Assembly (NCBI GenBank): GCA_003116975.1
Contig: BGKB01000159.1
Location: 117,891 to 181,890 of the forward strand
DNA length: 64,000 nucleotides
Source of the DNA: Aurantiochytrium sp. KH105
Lineage: Eukaryota; Sar; Bigyra; Thraustochytrida; Thraustochytriidae
Reading direction: 5' to 3'
The translations under genes were made by a program, and so were the position numbers. Below are positions 43,301-58,300 of this stretch, in pieces. Under the pieces are notes generated by a model, which was not told the origin of the DNA, did no database searches, and saw nothing but the letters and a program-made list of their open reading frames with translations. Each line of letters starts with the position of its first letter. Within the stretch, counting starts at the first letter, position 1.

Positions 43301-46300
43301 AACCTCACGGCTGGAGTTGGCCAGTCACTGGGCGGCTCTCTTGCGTTTCGTGGCGGAGAGGCCCTTGAGAGTGGCGGAAACGTTGAAGTGGAATCCGGTG
43401 CTGCGACCCGAGGTGAATCTGGGTTTCTTAAAATGCGAAGCGCAGACTCCTCGCAAGGAGATTCGGGTGCAGTCCTTGTCGAGTCCGGTTCTAGCAGATC
43501 CGAACAGTCGGGGTCCCTCGAGTTCAAATCCGGTGACGCTAGGTCCTCGGGCAGCGTCTCTCTCTCAACCGGCGCTTCTTCGTCTGGATCTGGCAATTTG
43601 CTCATGGCCACAGGCGATTCAACCTCTTCAGCTGCGGGCACCGTGCAACTGACGGGAGGGGCTTCCACAGCTAGTACTGGCGGCAGCATCGAAGTTACGG
43701 GCGGACATGGAAATCGTAATGGTGGCAGCATTCGCCTTGCGACTGGAGAGGGTCTCTCGAGTGGTACTTTTGAAGCCGGAACTGGTGAGGCCACTTCACA
43801 ATCAGGGAATGTGGTGTTGTCGACGGGCGAGTCCATCAAAACGGGTGCGGTGCATCTTCTTTCCGGAAATGCTTCTACGCAAGCCGGAGGTGTGCTCATC
43901 CAGGCCGGAATTTCTCGTGCAACGACCAAAGGCGCGAGCGTGACGGTCGCATCGGGTGGAACCAGGGGCGCCGGCGCCGAGACGGGAGACATTGTACTTT
44001 TTACTGCGTCTTCCGAGCTCGGTTCTTCTGGCCTTGTCAACCTCACTGGAGGCTATGGCGCCCGCCAGGGTGGCTCTGTTTTCCTTGCTGGTGGTTCGTC
44101 GATCTTGAAGGGCGGAAATATCAATTTGCGCGCGGGCGGCGCATCCCAAGGTTCTGCCGGTGATGTGAGCTTCTTGGCCGGAAATGCCTCGAGCAGCGCA
44201 TCCGCTGGCAGTGTTGAAATCCGCGCAGGAAATGGCGAGGCGTTTTCCGGAGGAGACGTTCTCATCTCTGGCGGCGCGAGCTCGCTCTCAAAGAGCGGCA
44301 GCGTCTCTATTGAGACCACCAAAGGTTTCTCGAGCGGCTCCGGTGCAATCACTCTCGCAACGGGTGCTGGCGATGGCGGTCCAACTGGCCGTTTGAGTTT
44401 ACGCACGGGAGACTCGGGCTCAGCCGCTGCTGGTAACGTCGAAATCGCTGCGGGCAAGAGCTCCAAGACAGCGGGTTCGACCGTCGCCATCATTGCTGGC
44501 AACACAACAGGTAGCAATTATGGTGGCACTGTGCAAATTCAGGGTGGTGCGACCGCAACTGGAAAAGGCGGTTTGCTTCATCTTCTTTCTGGCACCAGCA
44601 CGTCTGGGTCAACCGGTGACATCATGCTCGAAACCAGCCGTGGACAGGGCTCTGGTAACGTGACGATCCGATCCGGCATTGGCAGCCAGGTCTCTGGCCC
44701 AGTGCTCATGGCGTCTGGTAACACAACCGAGGGTAAGAGCGGAGACGTCAGGATTGAAGTGGGCGCTGCGACATCAACCACGGCGTCTCCGGGCACTCTT
44801 CGGATCCATGGTGGACATGCTGTTGGTCGATCAACACCAGGTGGTGCTATTGTGATGGAAAGTGGGGCTCACGCGGGTGCCAACTCCAGTGGAACGATCT
44901 CCATTCGAAGCGCTGACAGCAAGCAATCGGGGACGGGATCTATTTCGCTAGCGTCAGGTAGCGGACCAGCCTCGAGCGGAGACGTTAGCATTCGAACAGG
45001 AGACTCGACCAGTACGGGTGCCGCTGGAGATATTCTTCTTTCTGTTGGGGCTACGTCTCTGTCGGAAGCCCAAGGTGGATCGATTTCAGCGCTCGCCGGA
45101 GCTTCTAAGGAAGGTGCTGGCGGGGACATCACGCTCACGACCGGTTCAGGGGCGACCACTTCGGGCCAACTTAACCTTGCCACTAGCAAGGCTGGTGATG
45201 GCAACAGCGGTTCTGCATTTCTCTCTACTGGTGACGCTGCTGAAGTTTCGGGCTCGATGACTATCTCCACTGGTGATGCTTCGGACGGTGGTGCGGGCAA
45301 CCTAACCTTGCAAGGAGGGCGCTCGTGGTCGATGTCTGGAGGCAACGTTGATCTCATTGGGGGCGCTGGCCAGCAAGGAGGTGGGCGCATTCAGCTAGAA
45401 GCCGGTGCCACGACACAGGGCCAAGGCGCAGCGATAACTCTTGTCGCCGGCGAGAGCGCATCTGGGCCTGGTGGAAATGTTAGAATTGCTGCTGGGGAGG
45501 GCTCAAGCCTTGGTGGCGCAATTGAAGTCGTCACGGGGACCGGAGCTGCGCAATCAGGGGCCATCTCGGTCGGAACCGCAGCGGCAACTTTGACGGACGC
45601 GACCTCGGGCGCAATCGATATGAGCACTGGGTCTGCGAGCGGCGCCGCGGGAGCTATTGCAATCAAGGTTGGCCAGACCACCGCAGGGCCTTCCGGCGGA
45701 GCGTTGGATCTTGCGTCAGGAACAGCTACGGCTGGTAGCAGCGTGGGCGGTCGCCTTAGCTTGCAGGCTGGAAACGGCACTGGAACAGGTGGCACGGCGA
45801 CCCTTCGTGCGGGCCACTCGCCTTCCGGTTCAGGAGGCAACTTGACTATTGCTGCAGGTTTTGGCCAAGGTCGAGGCGGCCACGTCAAACTGCAAGGCGG
45901 TGCGAGTGTTTCGGGCATCGCCGGAGACGTTCGCATCACTGGTGGAGACAGCGCGGGGACGAGTCGTGCAGGATCGGTCCACATATCCGCCGGTGACTCT
46001 GTCGGTGCGGCCGTGGGCGCCGATGTTGTTGTGCGTTCTGGTCATAGCTCGCAAGGCGTTTCCGGGTTGGTGAATGTCAGTACGGCTGCAGCAGACGGCT
46101 CGAGCGGACCTTTGAGCCTGTTCTCCGGCTCTGCCGGCGCAGCCTCTGGGGACGTTACCATCCAGACGGGGCAAGCCGGCGGTGCCGCGGGCAATATTCG
46201 CGTACAGGCCGGATCTTCGCTTTCTGCCGACACCGGGGCACACGTTCTCATCAATGCGGGGGCAGTCGCGGCTTCGCGCGCGACGGGTGGGGCCCTCAAC

Positions 46301-49300
46301 TTGACCGCAGGGCTTTCGTCGACCGGCGTTGGAGGCGCCGTTGCTCTCCGTGCAGGCTCCAGTAACGAAAACATGGGCGGCAAGGTGCTCGTGTCGAGCG
46401 GCTCGGGACCTTCAGGATCGGGTCAGGTGACGCTCGAGAGCGCCTCGGCGGCAAGCGAAGCATCGGGGGCCGTAACTCTTCAATCGGGTGCGTCACCATC
46501 CGGGGTGTCTGGGAGTGTGACGGTCGCGTCCGGATCGGGTCTCCAAGGTGGCGCCATTTCTTTGCTTGTTGGAAATTCAACTCGTGAGACGGGAGGAGAT
46601 GTCACGATTAATGCCGGTCGAACATCGACCACCGCAACGGCTGGCTCGGTGCGGGTAAATGCTGGTACGTCAACCGGTGGAATGGGTGGAAGTGCCGTCA
46701 TTCTTGGAGGCGTGGGTGCTACACAAGGAGGCAACGCAACTCTGGGGACTGGCGCGGCGTCAAACGGTGCATCAGGTTCCCTCTCTCTCTTTACCGCCGA
46801 TGCAGTCAGCGCTGGGTCCGGATCTGCCACACTGAAGACTGGCACCGCGAGCGCTGGGAGCACAGGCAAGCTGACCCTTGCCACGGGTACGGCAAGTGCC
46901 GGAGCAGCCGGAAACATTGATGTTGTTGCTGGGTCGAGCGCATCTGCCAACGGGGCTCAAGTCCGTGTGAATGCCGGCAATGCGACACGCGCAGGCATTG
47001 GTGGGGACGTCCTCATTGGCGGTGGACATGCGCTCTCAGCGGCCCGCGGTGGACATGTTAGTGTTTCTGCAGGCAGTTCAACGAGAGGCACTGGAGGTCA
47101 AGTGGCCGTTCTCTCCGGTGATGGTGCTGTCATGACCGGAAGCGCGAGCTTTGGAAGCGCCAATGGCACAGCCTCTAGCGGTGGTGTCTCTTTGCGTTCC
47201 GGAGTTGCGGCGGCTGGCGCGAGTGGCTCCGTTCGCATTGCCACTGGCGACGCTTCAGCGTCAGCTGGTTCCATCACAGTTGAGGCAGGTGCCTCTCAGC
47301 AGCAAGCTGGCGCAGACGTTCAAGTGTCGGCTGGTGCGAGCTCTTCGGCAGAGGGCGGAAGCATTCGTTTGACGTCGGGAGCCGGAGTTAGTGAGAGCGG
47401 CGAGCTTGTGATGAGCACCGCAAACGCTGCCTCGCTTTCCGGTGGCATCACGCTAACGAGTGGTGCTTCGAGCCAGGAATCTGGGGCTGTACAATTGGGC
47501 TCCGGTATGGCACCCTCAAAAACAGGAAATGTGGACGTCATGGTCGGAGATGCAGCCACCGGCCAGGGCGGCAATCTTACCCTGCAAAGTGGCTTTAGCG
47601 GCGGAAGTCGCGTGGGGGGGCGCGTTCTCATTCAAGCCGGCTCGTCCGCGGCATCCAGCGGTGGTAGCGTCGATATCGCGGCGGGTTCTGCGCAGGGTGC
47701 AGGATCTTCGGCAGGTGGTACGGTTACGATCACTTCTGGAGGTGGCACGGCGGCGTCAGGCGCAGTGCTCGTTTCAACTCCCAAATCAGCCGTCTCTGGA
47801 TCCATTCGCATTGCAAGTGGTAACGCCACAACCTCATCTGGTGGAATCGCCATTGCCGTGGGCGAGGGCAGCGCGGCTGGCGCGCTTCTCCTGGCTGGCG
47901 GCAAATCAACATCGCGGACCCAAGGTGGCTCGCTGACTATGCACGCCGGCGCGAGTACAAGCGGAATGGGTGGCAACGCCGTCTTGCGAGGCGGCAACGC
48001 CACCGGTGGCTCGGCGCAGGGTGGGGCCCTCCATCTCGCCTCTGGTTCGAGCGTTGGCGGCGAGAGCGGGGGTATTCTGCTCGAGACCCCTGCCGCAGTT
48101 AGCGCTGCTTCCGGCGCTGTCGTACTGCAGACGGGCGACTCGAGCACGGAGCGTTCGGGTGCGTTTCTCGTTCAAACGGGCAACGCGTCGTCGGATTCCG
48201 CCGGGGACATTTCTGTGCATGTTGGTAACTCACTCGGCGGTGACGCCGACGGCGGTATGGTAAATGTCCGTGCTGGAGCCGCTTCGGGCAAAGGATCGGG
48301 AGGAAATCTAGTTTTGACGAGCGGTACCAGTGGCTCCGGTGGCTCGGGTGGAGACATCCTGGTGCAAGGTGGCTCGGGAGCTTCCTCAGGCGGGTCGATT
48401 CGTGTTCAAAGCGGATCGTCCTCTACGCTGCAGTCAGGAGAGGTCCTGATCAGTTCTGCGGACGCAAGCGCGGCCGGCGTAGCAAGTGGACCCGTTCGCA
48501 TTGCCACGGGCGTCGTAGCAAGTGGAACAGCTGGGAACCTGACTCTCGAGGGCGGCCAGTCGCAAGGATCTGGGTCCGGAGGCCACGTCCGCATCGCTGC
48601 TGGTTCATCGGCTGATCGAGCAGGCGGAAGCGTAGAAGTCGCGACGGGGTCGTCGACTGCGACAACCAGCGGGAACCTGACCCTCAGCTCTGGAAGTGGC
48701 CCGTCGAGCGGCTCTATTCAGATTGCCTCTGGAGCAACCTCAGCAGGCAGGGGTGGCAACATTCGTATTGCCGTGGGCGCATCGGCGGGGTCCATTTACG
48801 ATGGTGGCAATGTAACACTTGCAGCAGGTTCTGCGACCCGGCGTGGTGGCCAGGTTCTCGTGCATGGCGGTGACAGTGCGACCGCAGAAGGCGGCGCGAT
48901 TGTAATCAGTGCCGGTGCTTCGGAGTCAGCTGTCGGCGGGGCTGTGGCGCTTCGATCCGGCGCCAGCGAGACTTCTGATTCAGGCGACGTCGAAATTTCC
49001 ACCCCAGACGCTGAGCGCTCGGGCGCCGTGTCTGGTGACATATTGCTTGAGACGGGTCTCGGAATTGGGGCACAGGCAGGCCGGATTGCTCTCGTTTCTG
49101 GAAATGGCCAGAGCAGTCGCGGCGGCGAGATTGTTGCAACCGCAGGCAACTCCACAAAGGGCTCGGGTGGCGGAATCTCCCTTCAAGCTGGAGCGAGTTC
49201 CGATACTTCGCTTGCGGATAGCGACGGTGGCGCGATTCGCCTTGCCTCTGGTGATGGCAATGCCGGGGGCGGAAATATCACCCTGGTTGGTGGATCCGGA

Positions 49301-52300
49301 AGTAGTTTGAGCGGCGGGTCTGTGCGCGTTTTGACGGGCGCGAGCTCTCGCGCTGTCAGTGGTGAATTTTCTGTGGAGACGGCGGCTTCCAGCACATCAG
49401 GCCGAATTAGACTCGCAACTGGATCGGGTGCGGCCGGTGCATCCGGTGAAATCTCGTTGCAAACGGGCACGGCCAAAAGCGGCAGTGCTGGAAGTGTGCG
49501 CGTCTCTGCGGGCGAGTCGCCTGCGGGCCGCGGTGCGGCCGTCTCGATCGCTGCAGGGGCGTCTGGTCTCTATTCAGGAGGTAACATTACCCTTGAGACT
49601 GGCGAGGGTGCGACTAATGGTGGTAATCTTGTCATGAGCACCGGTGCCGGCCTTGGTGGGCGCGGAGGACACGTGCTTGTCACAGCAGGCGAGTCAATGA
49701 GTGACGATGGAGCTGCAATCGTCTTTCAGGCTGGGTCCACGAGTGGTAACTTTGCAACGGGAGGAAATCTTTCGTTCTGGGGTGGAAGTGGATACAGCGG
49801 TGGTCCTGTGGAGTTCTATGGCGGTAACGCGACCAAGGGGGCCGGCGGAAATATGAAACTTTTGTCGGGTGGAAGCGAATCAGGTGACAGCGGAGATGTA
49901 CTCGTGCACACCGCTGACGCTTTGTCCAGTGGCTCCAGTGGAAAGGTTCATTTTACATCTGGGTCAGCTGAAGCTGGCGATACGGGAGATCTTCTTTTTG
50001 CCACTGGTGACTCCGCAGATGGCCACGCCGGTGGTGTTTCTGTGCTGGTAGGCGACTCTGCTTCTGGAGTTGGAGGCGATGTGGTCATTCAGGCAGGTAG
50101 CAGCGAAAGCGAAACGGGAGGTTCTGTTTCGATCGCCGCGGGCTTTGGACAGAAGACCACAAGCGGGTCCGTTCTCATTCATTCCGAGGATTCGGGTCCT
50201 CTTGGTCGGAGCGGGAGTATTCAATTCTACACTGGTGCTGCTGCTGTCGGTGCGAGTGGTAGTATCTCATTCGAGACGGGTGACAGTGCCAATGGGGCCT
50301 CTGGAAACATGTGGTTCTCCCCTGGTCTTGGCAAGTTTGATCGTGGTGGCAATGTGTCATTCACTGGAGGTTCGAGCACGACCCATCGCGGTGGCCAGGT
50401 GAGCTTCGATACAGGCCGAGGACTTGCAACATCGAGTGGAGACTTGTTCTTTGCAACGGGTGATGCTGGTAGATCTGGCATCAGTGGCCAGATTCTCTTG
50501 CGCACCGGGACTTCCTCCCAAGGCTCGAGTGGAACAGTCCACTTTTCAACGGGCAAGGCCCTGAGCGGAAGTGCCGGTAACATTGAGTTTTATGTTGGCA
50601 ACTCCACTGATTCGCGTGGTGGAAACATCACAATGGTGGCCGGTACGAGTAACTCGCGCGCTGGCGGCAACGTACAAATTTATTCTGGTTCAGGCACCAG
50701 CTCTTCGAGCGGGAATGTGACAATTGCATCTCGTGAGGCAGGGACCTCTGGCGTGAGCGGAGAGCTTCAACTCTTTACTGGGAACAGCATCAAGGCAAAC
50801 ACCGGACTCATCAACATTACGACCGGGTCTGCTCCAGCTGGGCGAGCAGGCCGCTTTCATGTGCAAGTTGGGCTTTCCGGCTCTGGTGCGGGAGGCAGCG
50901 TGTTCGTGGCAGCCGGAAACAGCACCAAGGCTACGGGCGGTGGCATTGTCATTCGCTCTGGTTCGGGCGAGGCCACTTCGAGCGGAAAGATCAATCTCTA
51001 CACGCCAAACGCCGGGGTCAAGGGGCAAAGCGGAGATATCGCTGTTTGGACAGGAAACTCGACCGCAGGTCGAACTGGAAGCTTAAGCTTCGTCACGGGC
51101 ACCTCGTCCAAGGGTGCTGCAGGCAATGTGCAGATTTTCGTGGGCGCTTCGACAGGCATTAAGGGTGGTCATGTTAACATTACTGCCGGTACGAGTGACG
51201 AGCTAACTGGCGGTGATATCTACCTGCAATCGGGAAATGGTACTGCCACGTCTAGCGGTAAAATTGTCATCGAGACGGCCCGGGCTGGTCTACTCGGCGC
51301 CACTGGCATGGTTGCGGTCAGTTCGGGCGACGCCAGTGCTGGAAGCACAGGTGAGGTGCAGCTGACGACTGGTCGCGCCTCGACCGGTCGCGCCGGCAAC
51401 GTTTCCTTGACTGTTGGATCCGGGGACTCTGGCGCTGGAGGCGACATCACTCTGTCAGCTGGGCCCACCCGAGGGGTGCTTGGTCTCACCGGAGGTGGTA
51501 TTAGCATGGTTTCTGGCAAGTCGGCAGAGTTCTCAAGCGGCAGCATTTACATTGCTACGAGCAACGCTGGAAACAGTGGCGTGAGTGGTGCCATGAGTCT
51601 CAGCACAGGTATTGCGACCCTCGGCTCGAGTGGAGAGATTCAATTGGAGACTGGTCGATCTTCGCTTGGTGGCAAGGGCGGTGACATCAGCCTGGTCGTT
51701 GGCAAGGGAACTCTGAATGAAGGAGGTGACGTGAAGGTCCGCGCTGGCAACACCACGCACGAAACAGGTGGGTCCATCTCCTTGTACTCTGGCTATGGTT
51801 CTGCGACCTCAAGCGGCGCCATCACGTTGAAGACGCTGAATTCGGGCCTCACCGGAGTGAGCGGTCCTGTGCTGGTTTCTACTGGGACCACAACATACGG
51901 TGCTTCTGGTGAGATTCGTCTCTCGACTGGAACAGCGCTTTCGTCGAATGGCGGGGCTATCAGTCTCTTGGTTGGCACGGGCGACACTCAAGGCGGGATG
52001 ATCACCTTGGACGCTGGTGATTCCCGCGATGTGACCGGTGGTGACATCACGCTTACTACTGGAGCAGGAACGGCGACAAGTAGTGGCGCGCTTCTGTTCG
52101 CAACAGCTGATGCAGGTACGAGTGGAGTATCGGGTGCCGCAGAAGTTCGAACGGGCAGTGCAACTGCGGGATCTTCTGGCGAAATTCTGCTCTCGACAGG
52201 CGCTGCGGCAGGCGGCAAAGGTGGGGACATCTCGCTTCTTGTCGGGGATGGTAATACTGGGCAGGGTGGAGATGTAATTCTTGTAGCTGGTTTGTCGAGC

Positions 52301-55300
52301 CCTGCCACCGGTGGCAAGGTCACTCTTACCTCTGGTGTGGGCACAGCCACAAGCAGCGGCGACATTGAGCTTGCAACGGCCAATGGTGGTGTCGCAGGTA
52401 CCTCGGGTGCCATCTCAATTACAACTGGGTCAGCTGGAAACGGCAACACTGGTGAATTCCAAGTTACAACTGGCGCTGCGACATCGGGCACGGGTGGCGA
52501 TATTTCTCTGACTGTTGGTAACGGAGACTCAGGTGCGGGTGGCCTTGTGGCTGTGTCCGCCGGAGAGACAAGCGCGCTTACAGGTGGTTCAGTGACGATG
52601 ACCACCGGGTATGGTTCCACGACGAGCAGCGGCAACATGCGACTTCAAACTGCAGTTGCAGGCAGCACTGGTGTTAGTGGGGCAATTGAGGTTTTTTCGG
52701 GCAGCGCTGGCAACGGTGATACCGGCGAGGTGAAGCTCTCGACGGGTGCTGCAACGAGCGGCAAGGGTGGTGATATTTCCCTTCTCGTCGGCGATGGAGA
52801 CTCTGCTGCTGGCGGCAAGATCACGATCACTGCTGGCCTTTCCAGTGCTGATTCGGTGGCCGGTGGAGCAGTGGAAATTACGGGCGGCGAGGGCTCGAGT
52901 GCAACGGGTAGCCGCGGAGGAGCAGTGACGATTGCTGGTGGTGCTGCAACGGACGAAACCGGCGGCACGATTTCCTTGACATCAGGTGCAAGCACAGACA
53001 CCACGAGTGGCAACATCGAGCTGATTACTGCTGACGGTGGTACGACTGGTTATTCTGGCGCCGTAACCGTGACAACTGGTGACGCCGGCGATGGTGACAC
53101 TGGCGAAGTCAAGGTGACGACTGGCGCTGCCACATCTGGCAAAGGTGGTGACATTTCACTCATTGTCGGCAGTGGTGATAGCGGGGCAGGCGGCCTCGTT
53201 GACATCACGGCAGGCGAGACGAGTGCACTTACAGGCGGCTCAGTGGGTCTTACGACGGGTTACGGTTCTACAGCAAGCAGTGGGCATATGCGTCTTGAAA
53301 CCGCCGTTGCCGGAAGCACAGGCACGAGTGGCTCGGTCACTGTGGAGACTGGGTCTGCAGGCAATGGATTCACGGGAGAGATCATGGTCTCGACGGGAGA
53401 TGCCACGTCTGGCAAGGGCGGTGATATTTCTCTTCTTGTTGGTGACGGTGACACCGCCGCCGGTGGCAAGATCACCATCACTGCCGGTCTTTCGAGCGCA
53501 AGCACGGTTGCTGGTGGAGCTGTGGAGATCACTGGTGGCGCAGGCACTGGACCTGCAGCAAGTGAAGGTGGCTCCATTCTTTTGACTGGCGGTGCCGCGA
53601 ACGTGCTGACTGGTGGTAAGATTCGGCTGGAGACGGGAGCAAGCACAGACACGACGAGTGGCAACATTGAGCTTGTGACTGCAGATGGCGGCGGCACGGG
53701 TGAGTCTGGTGCAGTTACTATTGCGACCGGCGGTGCTGGCAACGGTGACACCGGCGAGTTCAAGGTGACAACAGGTGCTGCTACGTCGGGCAAGGGCGGT
53801 GACGTAACGCTCTCCGTTGGAAGCGGCGACACTGGTACAGGTGGGCTTGTCGACATCAAGGCAGGCCAAACGACCGCGGATACTGGCGGATCTGTGACCC
53901 TCACCACGGGTCGAGGCACGACGGCCGACAGTGGTCACATGCGTCTCGACACAGCAACGGGTGGAAGCACAGGCACGAGTGGCTCGATCACTGTGGAGAC
54001 TGGGTCTGCAGGCAATGGCTACACGGGAGAGATCATGGTCTCGACGGGAGATGCCACGTCTGGCAAGGGCGGTGATATTTCTCTTCTTGTTGGCGATGGC
54101 GACACCGCTGCGGGCGGCAAGGTAGCGATCACTGCTGGTCTTTCGAGCGCAAACAACGTTGCTGGCGGTGCCGTCGAGATCACTGCTGGACAGGGCTCGA
54201 GCAGCACTGCTGGTGCCGGTGGTGCGATCAGCTTGAAGTCTGGTGTTGGCACTGGCGCAACCGGTGGTGACATTTCATTGAGCACGGGCGTTGGCACCGC
54301 AACCACAAGTGGGCAGATTGAGCTTATTACGGGTGCTGGTGGTACAAATGGCGAGTCCGGGGCCGTGACCATTGCCACTGGTAGCGCTGGCAACGGCGAC
54401 ACCGGCGAGTTCAAGGTGACGACTGGTGCTGCAACGTCTGGAACTGGTGGCGATATCACGTTCACGGTCGGCAGCGGCAACAGTGGTGCAGGTGGGCTTG
54501 TCGACATCAAGGCAGGCCAAACAACCGCGGATACTGGCGGATCTGTGACCCTCACCACGGGTCGAGGCACGACGGCCGACAGTGGTCACATGCGTCTCGA
54601 CACAGCAACGGGTGGAAGCACAGGCACGAGTGGCTCGATCACTGTGGAGACTGGGTCTGCAGGCGATGGCTACACGGGAGAGATCATGGTCTCGACGGGA
54701 GATGCGACGTCTGGCAAGGGCGGTGATATTTCTCTTCTTGTTGGCGATGGTGACACCGCCGCCGGTGGCAAGATCACCATCACTGCCGGTCTTTCGAGCG
54801 CAAGCACGGTTGCTGGTGGAGCTGTGGAGATCACTGGTGGCGCAGGCACTGGACCTGCAGCAAGTGAAGGTGGCTCCATTCTTTTGACTGGCGGTGCCGC
54901 GAACGTGCTGACTGGTGGTAAGATTCGGCTGGAGACGGGAGAAAGCACAGACACGACGAGTGGCAACATTGAGCTTGTGACTGCAGATGGTGGCGGCTTG
55001 GGTGAGTCCGGTGCCGTTACTATTGCGACCGGCGGCGCTGGCAACGGCGACACCGGTGAGTTCAAAGTGACAACTGGTGCTGCTACGTCGGGCAAGGGCG
55101 GTGACGTGACGCTCTCCGTTGGAAGCGGCGACACTGGTACAGGTGGGCTTGTCGATATCAAGGCAGGCCAAACGACCGCGGATACTGGCGGATCTGTGAC
55201 CCTCACCACGGGTCGAGGCACGACGGCCGACAGTGGTCACATGCGTCTCGACACAGCAACGGGTGGAAGCACAGGCACGAGTGGCTCGATCACTGTGGAG

Positions 55301-58300
55301 ACTGGGTCTGCAGGCAATGGCTACACGGGAGAGATCATGGTCTCGACGGGAGATGCCACGTCTGGCAAGGGCGGTGATATTTCTCTTCTTGTTGGCGACG
55401 GCGACACCGCTGCGGGTGGGAAGGTAGCGATCACTGCTGGTCTTTCGAGCGCAAACAACGTTGCTGGCGGTGCCGTCGAGATCACTGCTGGACAGGGCTC
55501 GAGCAGCACTGCTGGTGCCGGTGGTGCGATCAGCTTGAAGTCTGGTGTTGGCACTGGCGCAACCGGTGGTGACATTTCATTGAGCACGGGCGTTGGCACC
55601 GCAACCACAAGTGGGCAGATTGAGCTTATTACGGGTGCTGGTGGTACAAATGGCGAGTCCGGGGCCGTGACCATTGCCACTGGTAGCGCTGGCAACGGCG
55701 ACACCGGCGAGTTCAAGGTGACGACTGGTGCTGCAACGTCTGGAACTGGTGGCGATATCACGTTCACGGTCGGCAGCGGCAACAGTGGTGCAGGTGGGCT
55801 TGTCGACATCAAGGCAGGCCAAACAACCGCGGATACTGGCGGATCTGTGACCCTCACCACGGGTCGAGGCACGACGGCCGACAGTGGTCACATGCGTCTC
55901 GACACAGCAACGGGTGGAAGCACAGGCACGAGTGGCTCGATCACTGTGGAGACTGGGTCTGCAGGCGATGGCTACACGGGAGAGATCATGGTCTCGACGG
56001 GAGATGCGACATCTGGCAAGGGCGGTGATATTTCTCTTCTTGTTGGCGATGGCGACACCGCTGCGGGCGGCAAGGTAGCGATCACTGCTGGTCTTTCGAG
56101 CGCAAGTACTGTTGCTGGCGGTGCCGTCGAGATCACTGCTGGACAGGGCTCGAGCAGCACTGCTGGTGCCGGTGGTGCGATCAGCTTGAAGTCTGGTGTT
56201 GGCACTGGCGCAACCGGTGGTGACATTTCATTGAGCACAGGCGTCGGCACTGCAACCACAAGTGGGCAGATTGAGCTTGTGACTGGTGCTGGTGGCAGCA
56301 CCGGCGAGTCCGGGGCCGTGACCATTGCCACTGGCAGTGCTGGCAACGGCGATACCGGTGAGTTCAAGGTTACGACTGGTGGTGCCACTTCTGGAACTGG
56401 TGGCGATATCACTTTGACGGTCGGCAGCGGCAACAGCGGCGCCGGAGGAGCTGTGGCGATGACTGCTGGCGAGACATCAGCTCTGACCGGTGGCTCGATC
56501 ACGTTCACGGCTGGCCAAGGCACAACGACGAGCAGCGGTCACATCAGTCTCATCACACCAGCTGCTGGCTCTAGTGGAACGAGCGGCGCGATCTCGATAA
56601 CTACGGGCGGCACCACGGCTGGGTACTCTGGCGAGGTATTCATCTCGACCGGAGCTGCCACGTCGGGTAAGGGCGGTGATATCTCACTCCTTGTCGGCAA
56701 TGGCGATACCGCTGCAGGCGGCAAGGTTACAATCACTGCTGGTCTTTCGAGCGCAAACAACGTTGCTGGAGGAGCTGTGCAGATCACTGGTGGCGCAGGT
56801 ACTGGAACTACGGCCAGCCGTGGTGGTGCAGTTGTGCTGACTGGTGGTGCTGCGAATATCGAGACGGGTGGCAAGATTCGGTTCGTTACTGGCGCAAGCA
56901 CGAGTGCAACATCGGGCAACATTGAACTTGTGACAGCAGCTGGTGGCAGCACGGGTGAGTCTGGTGCTGTGACTATTGCCACTGGCAGTGCTGGCAACGG
57001 CGACACCGGCGAGTTCAAGGTTACGACTGGTGGTGCCACTTCTGGAACTGGTGGCGATATCACGTTGACGGTCGGCAGTGGCAACAGCGGAGCTGGCGGA
57101 GCTGTGGCGGTGACCGCTGGCGAGACGTCGGCTCTGACCGGTGGCTCTGTCACATTCACCGCTGGTCAAGGTACCTCCACAAGCAGCGGTCATATCAGTC
57201 TCATCACACCAGCTGCTGGCTCTAGTGGAACGAGCGGCGCGATCTCGATGACTACGGGCGGCACTACGGCTGGGTACTCTGGCGAGGTATTCATCTCGAC
57301 CGGAGCTGCCACATCGGGTAAGGGCGGTGATATCTCTCTCCTTGTCGGCAATGGCGATACAGCTGTTGGAGGCAAGGTGGCGATCACTGCTGGTCTTTCG
57401 AGCGCCGACAGCGTCGCTGGCGGTGCCGTCGAGATCACCGCTGGTCAAGGCTCAAGCAGCACTGCTGGTGCCGGTGGTGCGATCAGCCTAAAGTCTGGAG
57501 TTGGCACTGGCGCAACCGGCGGTGACATTTCATTGAGCACGGGCGTCGGCACCGCGACCACAAGTGGCCAGATTGAGCTTGTGACTGGTGCTGGTGGTAC
57601 TAACGGTGAGTCCGGAGCCGTGACCATTGCCACTGGCAGTGCTGGCAACGGCGATACCGGTGAGTTCAAGGTTACGACTGGTGGTGCCACTTCTGGAACT
57701 GGTGGCGACATCACGTTGACGGTCGGCAGCGGCAACAGCGGCGCTGGAGGAGCTGTGGCGATGACCGCTGGCGAGACATCAGCTCTGACCGGTGGCTCGG
57801 TCACGTTCATGTCTGGTCAAGGCACAACGACGAGCAGCGGTCACATCAGTCTCATCACACCTGACGCTGGCTCTATTGGAACGAGCGGCGCGATCTCGAT
57901 GACTACGGGCGGCACTACGGCTGGGTACTCTGGCGAGGTATTCATCTCGACCGGAGCTGCCACATCGGGTAAGGGCGGTGATATCTCTCTCCTTGTCGGC
58001 AATGGCGATACAGCTGTTGGAGGCAAGGTGGCGATCACTGCTGGTCTTTCGAGCGCCGACAGCGTCGCTGGCGGTGCCGTCGAGATCACCGCTGGTCAAG
58101 GCTCAAGCAGCACTGCTGGTGCCGGTGGTGCGATCAGCCTAAAGTCTGGAGTTGGCACTGGCGCAACCGGCGGTGACATTTCATTGAGCACGGGCGTCGG
58201 CACCGCGACCACAAGTGGCCAGATTGAGCTTGTGACTGGTGCTGGTGGTACTAACGGTGAGTCCGGAGCCGTGACCATTGCCACTGGCAGTGCTGGCAAC

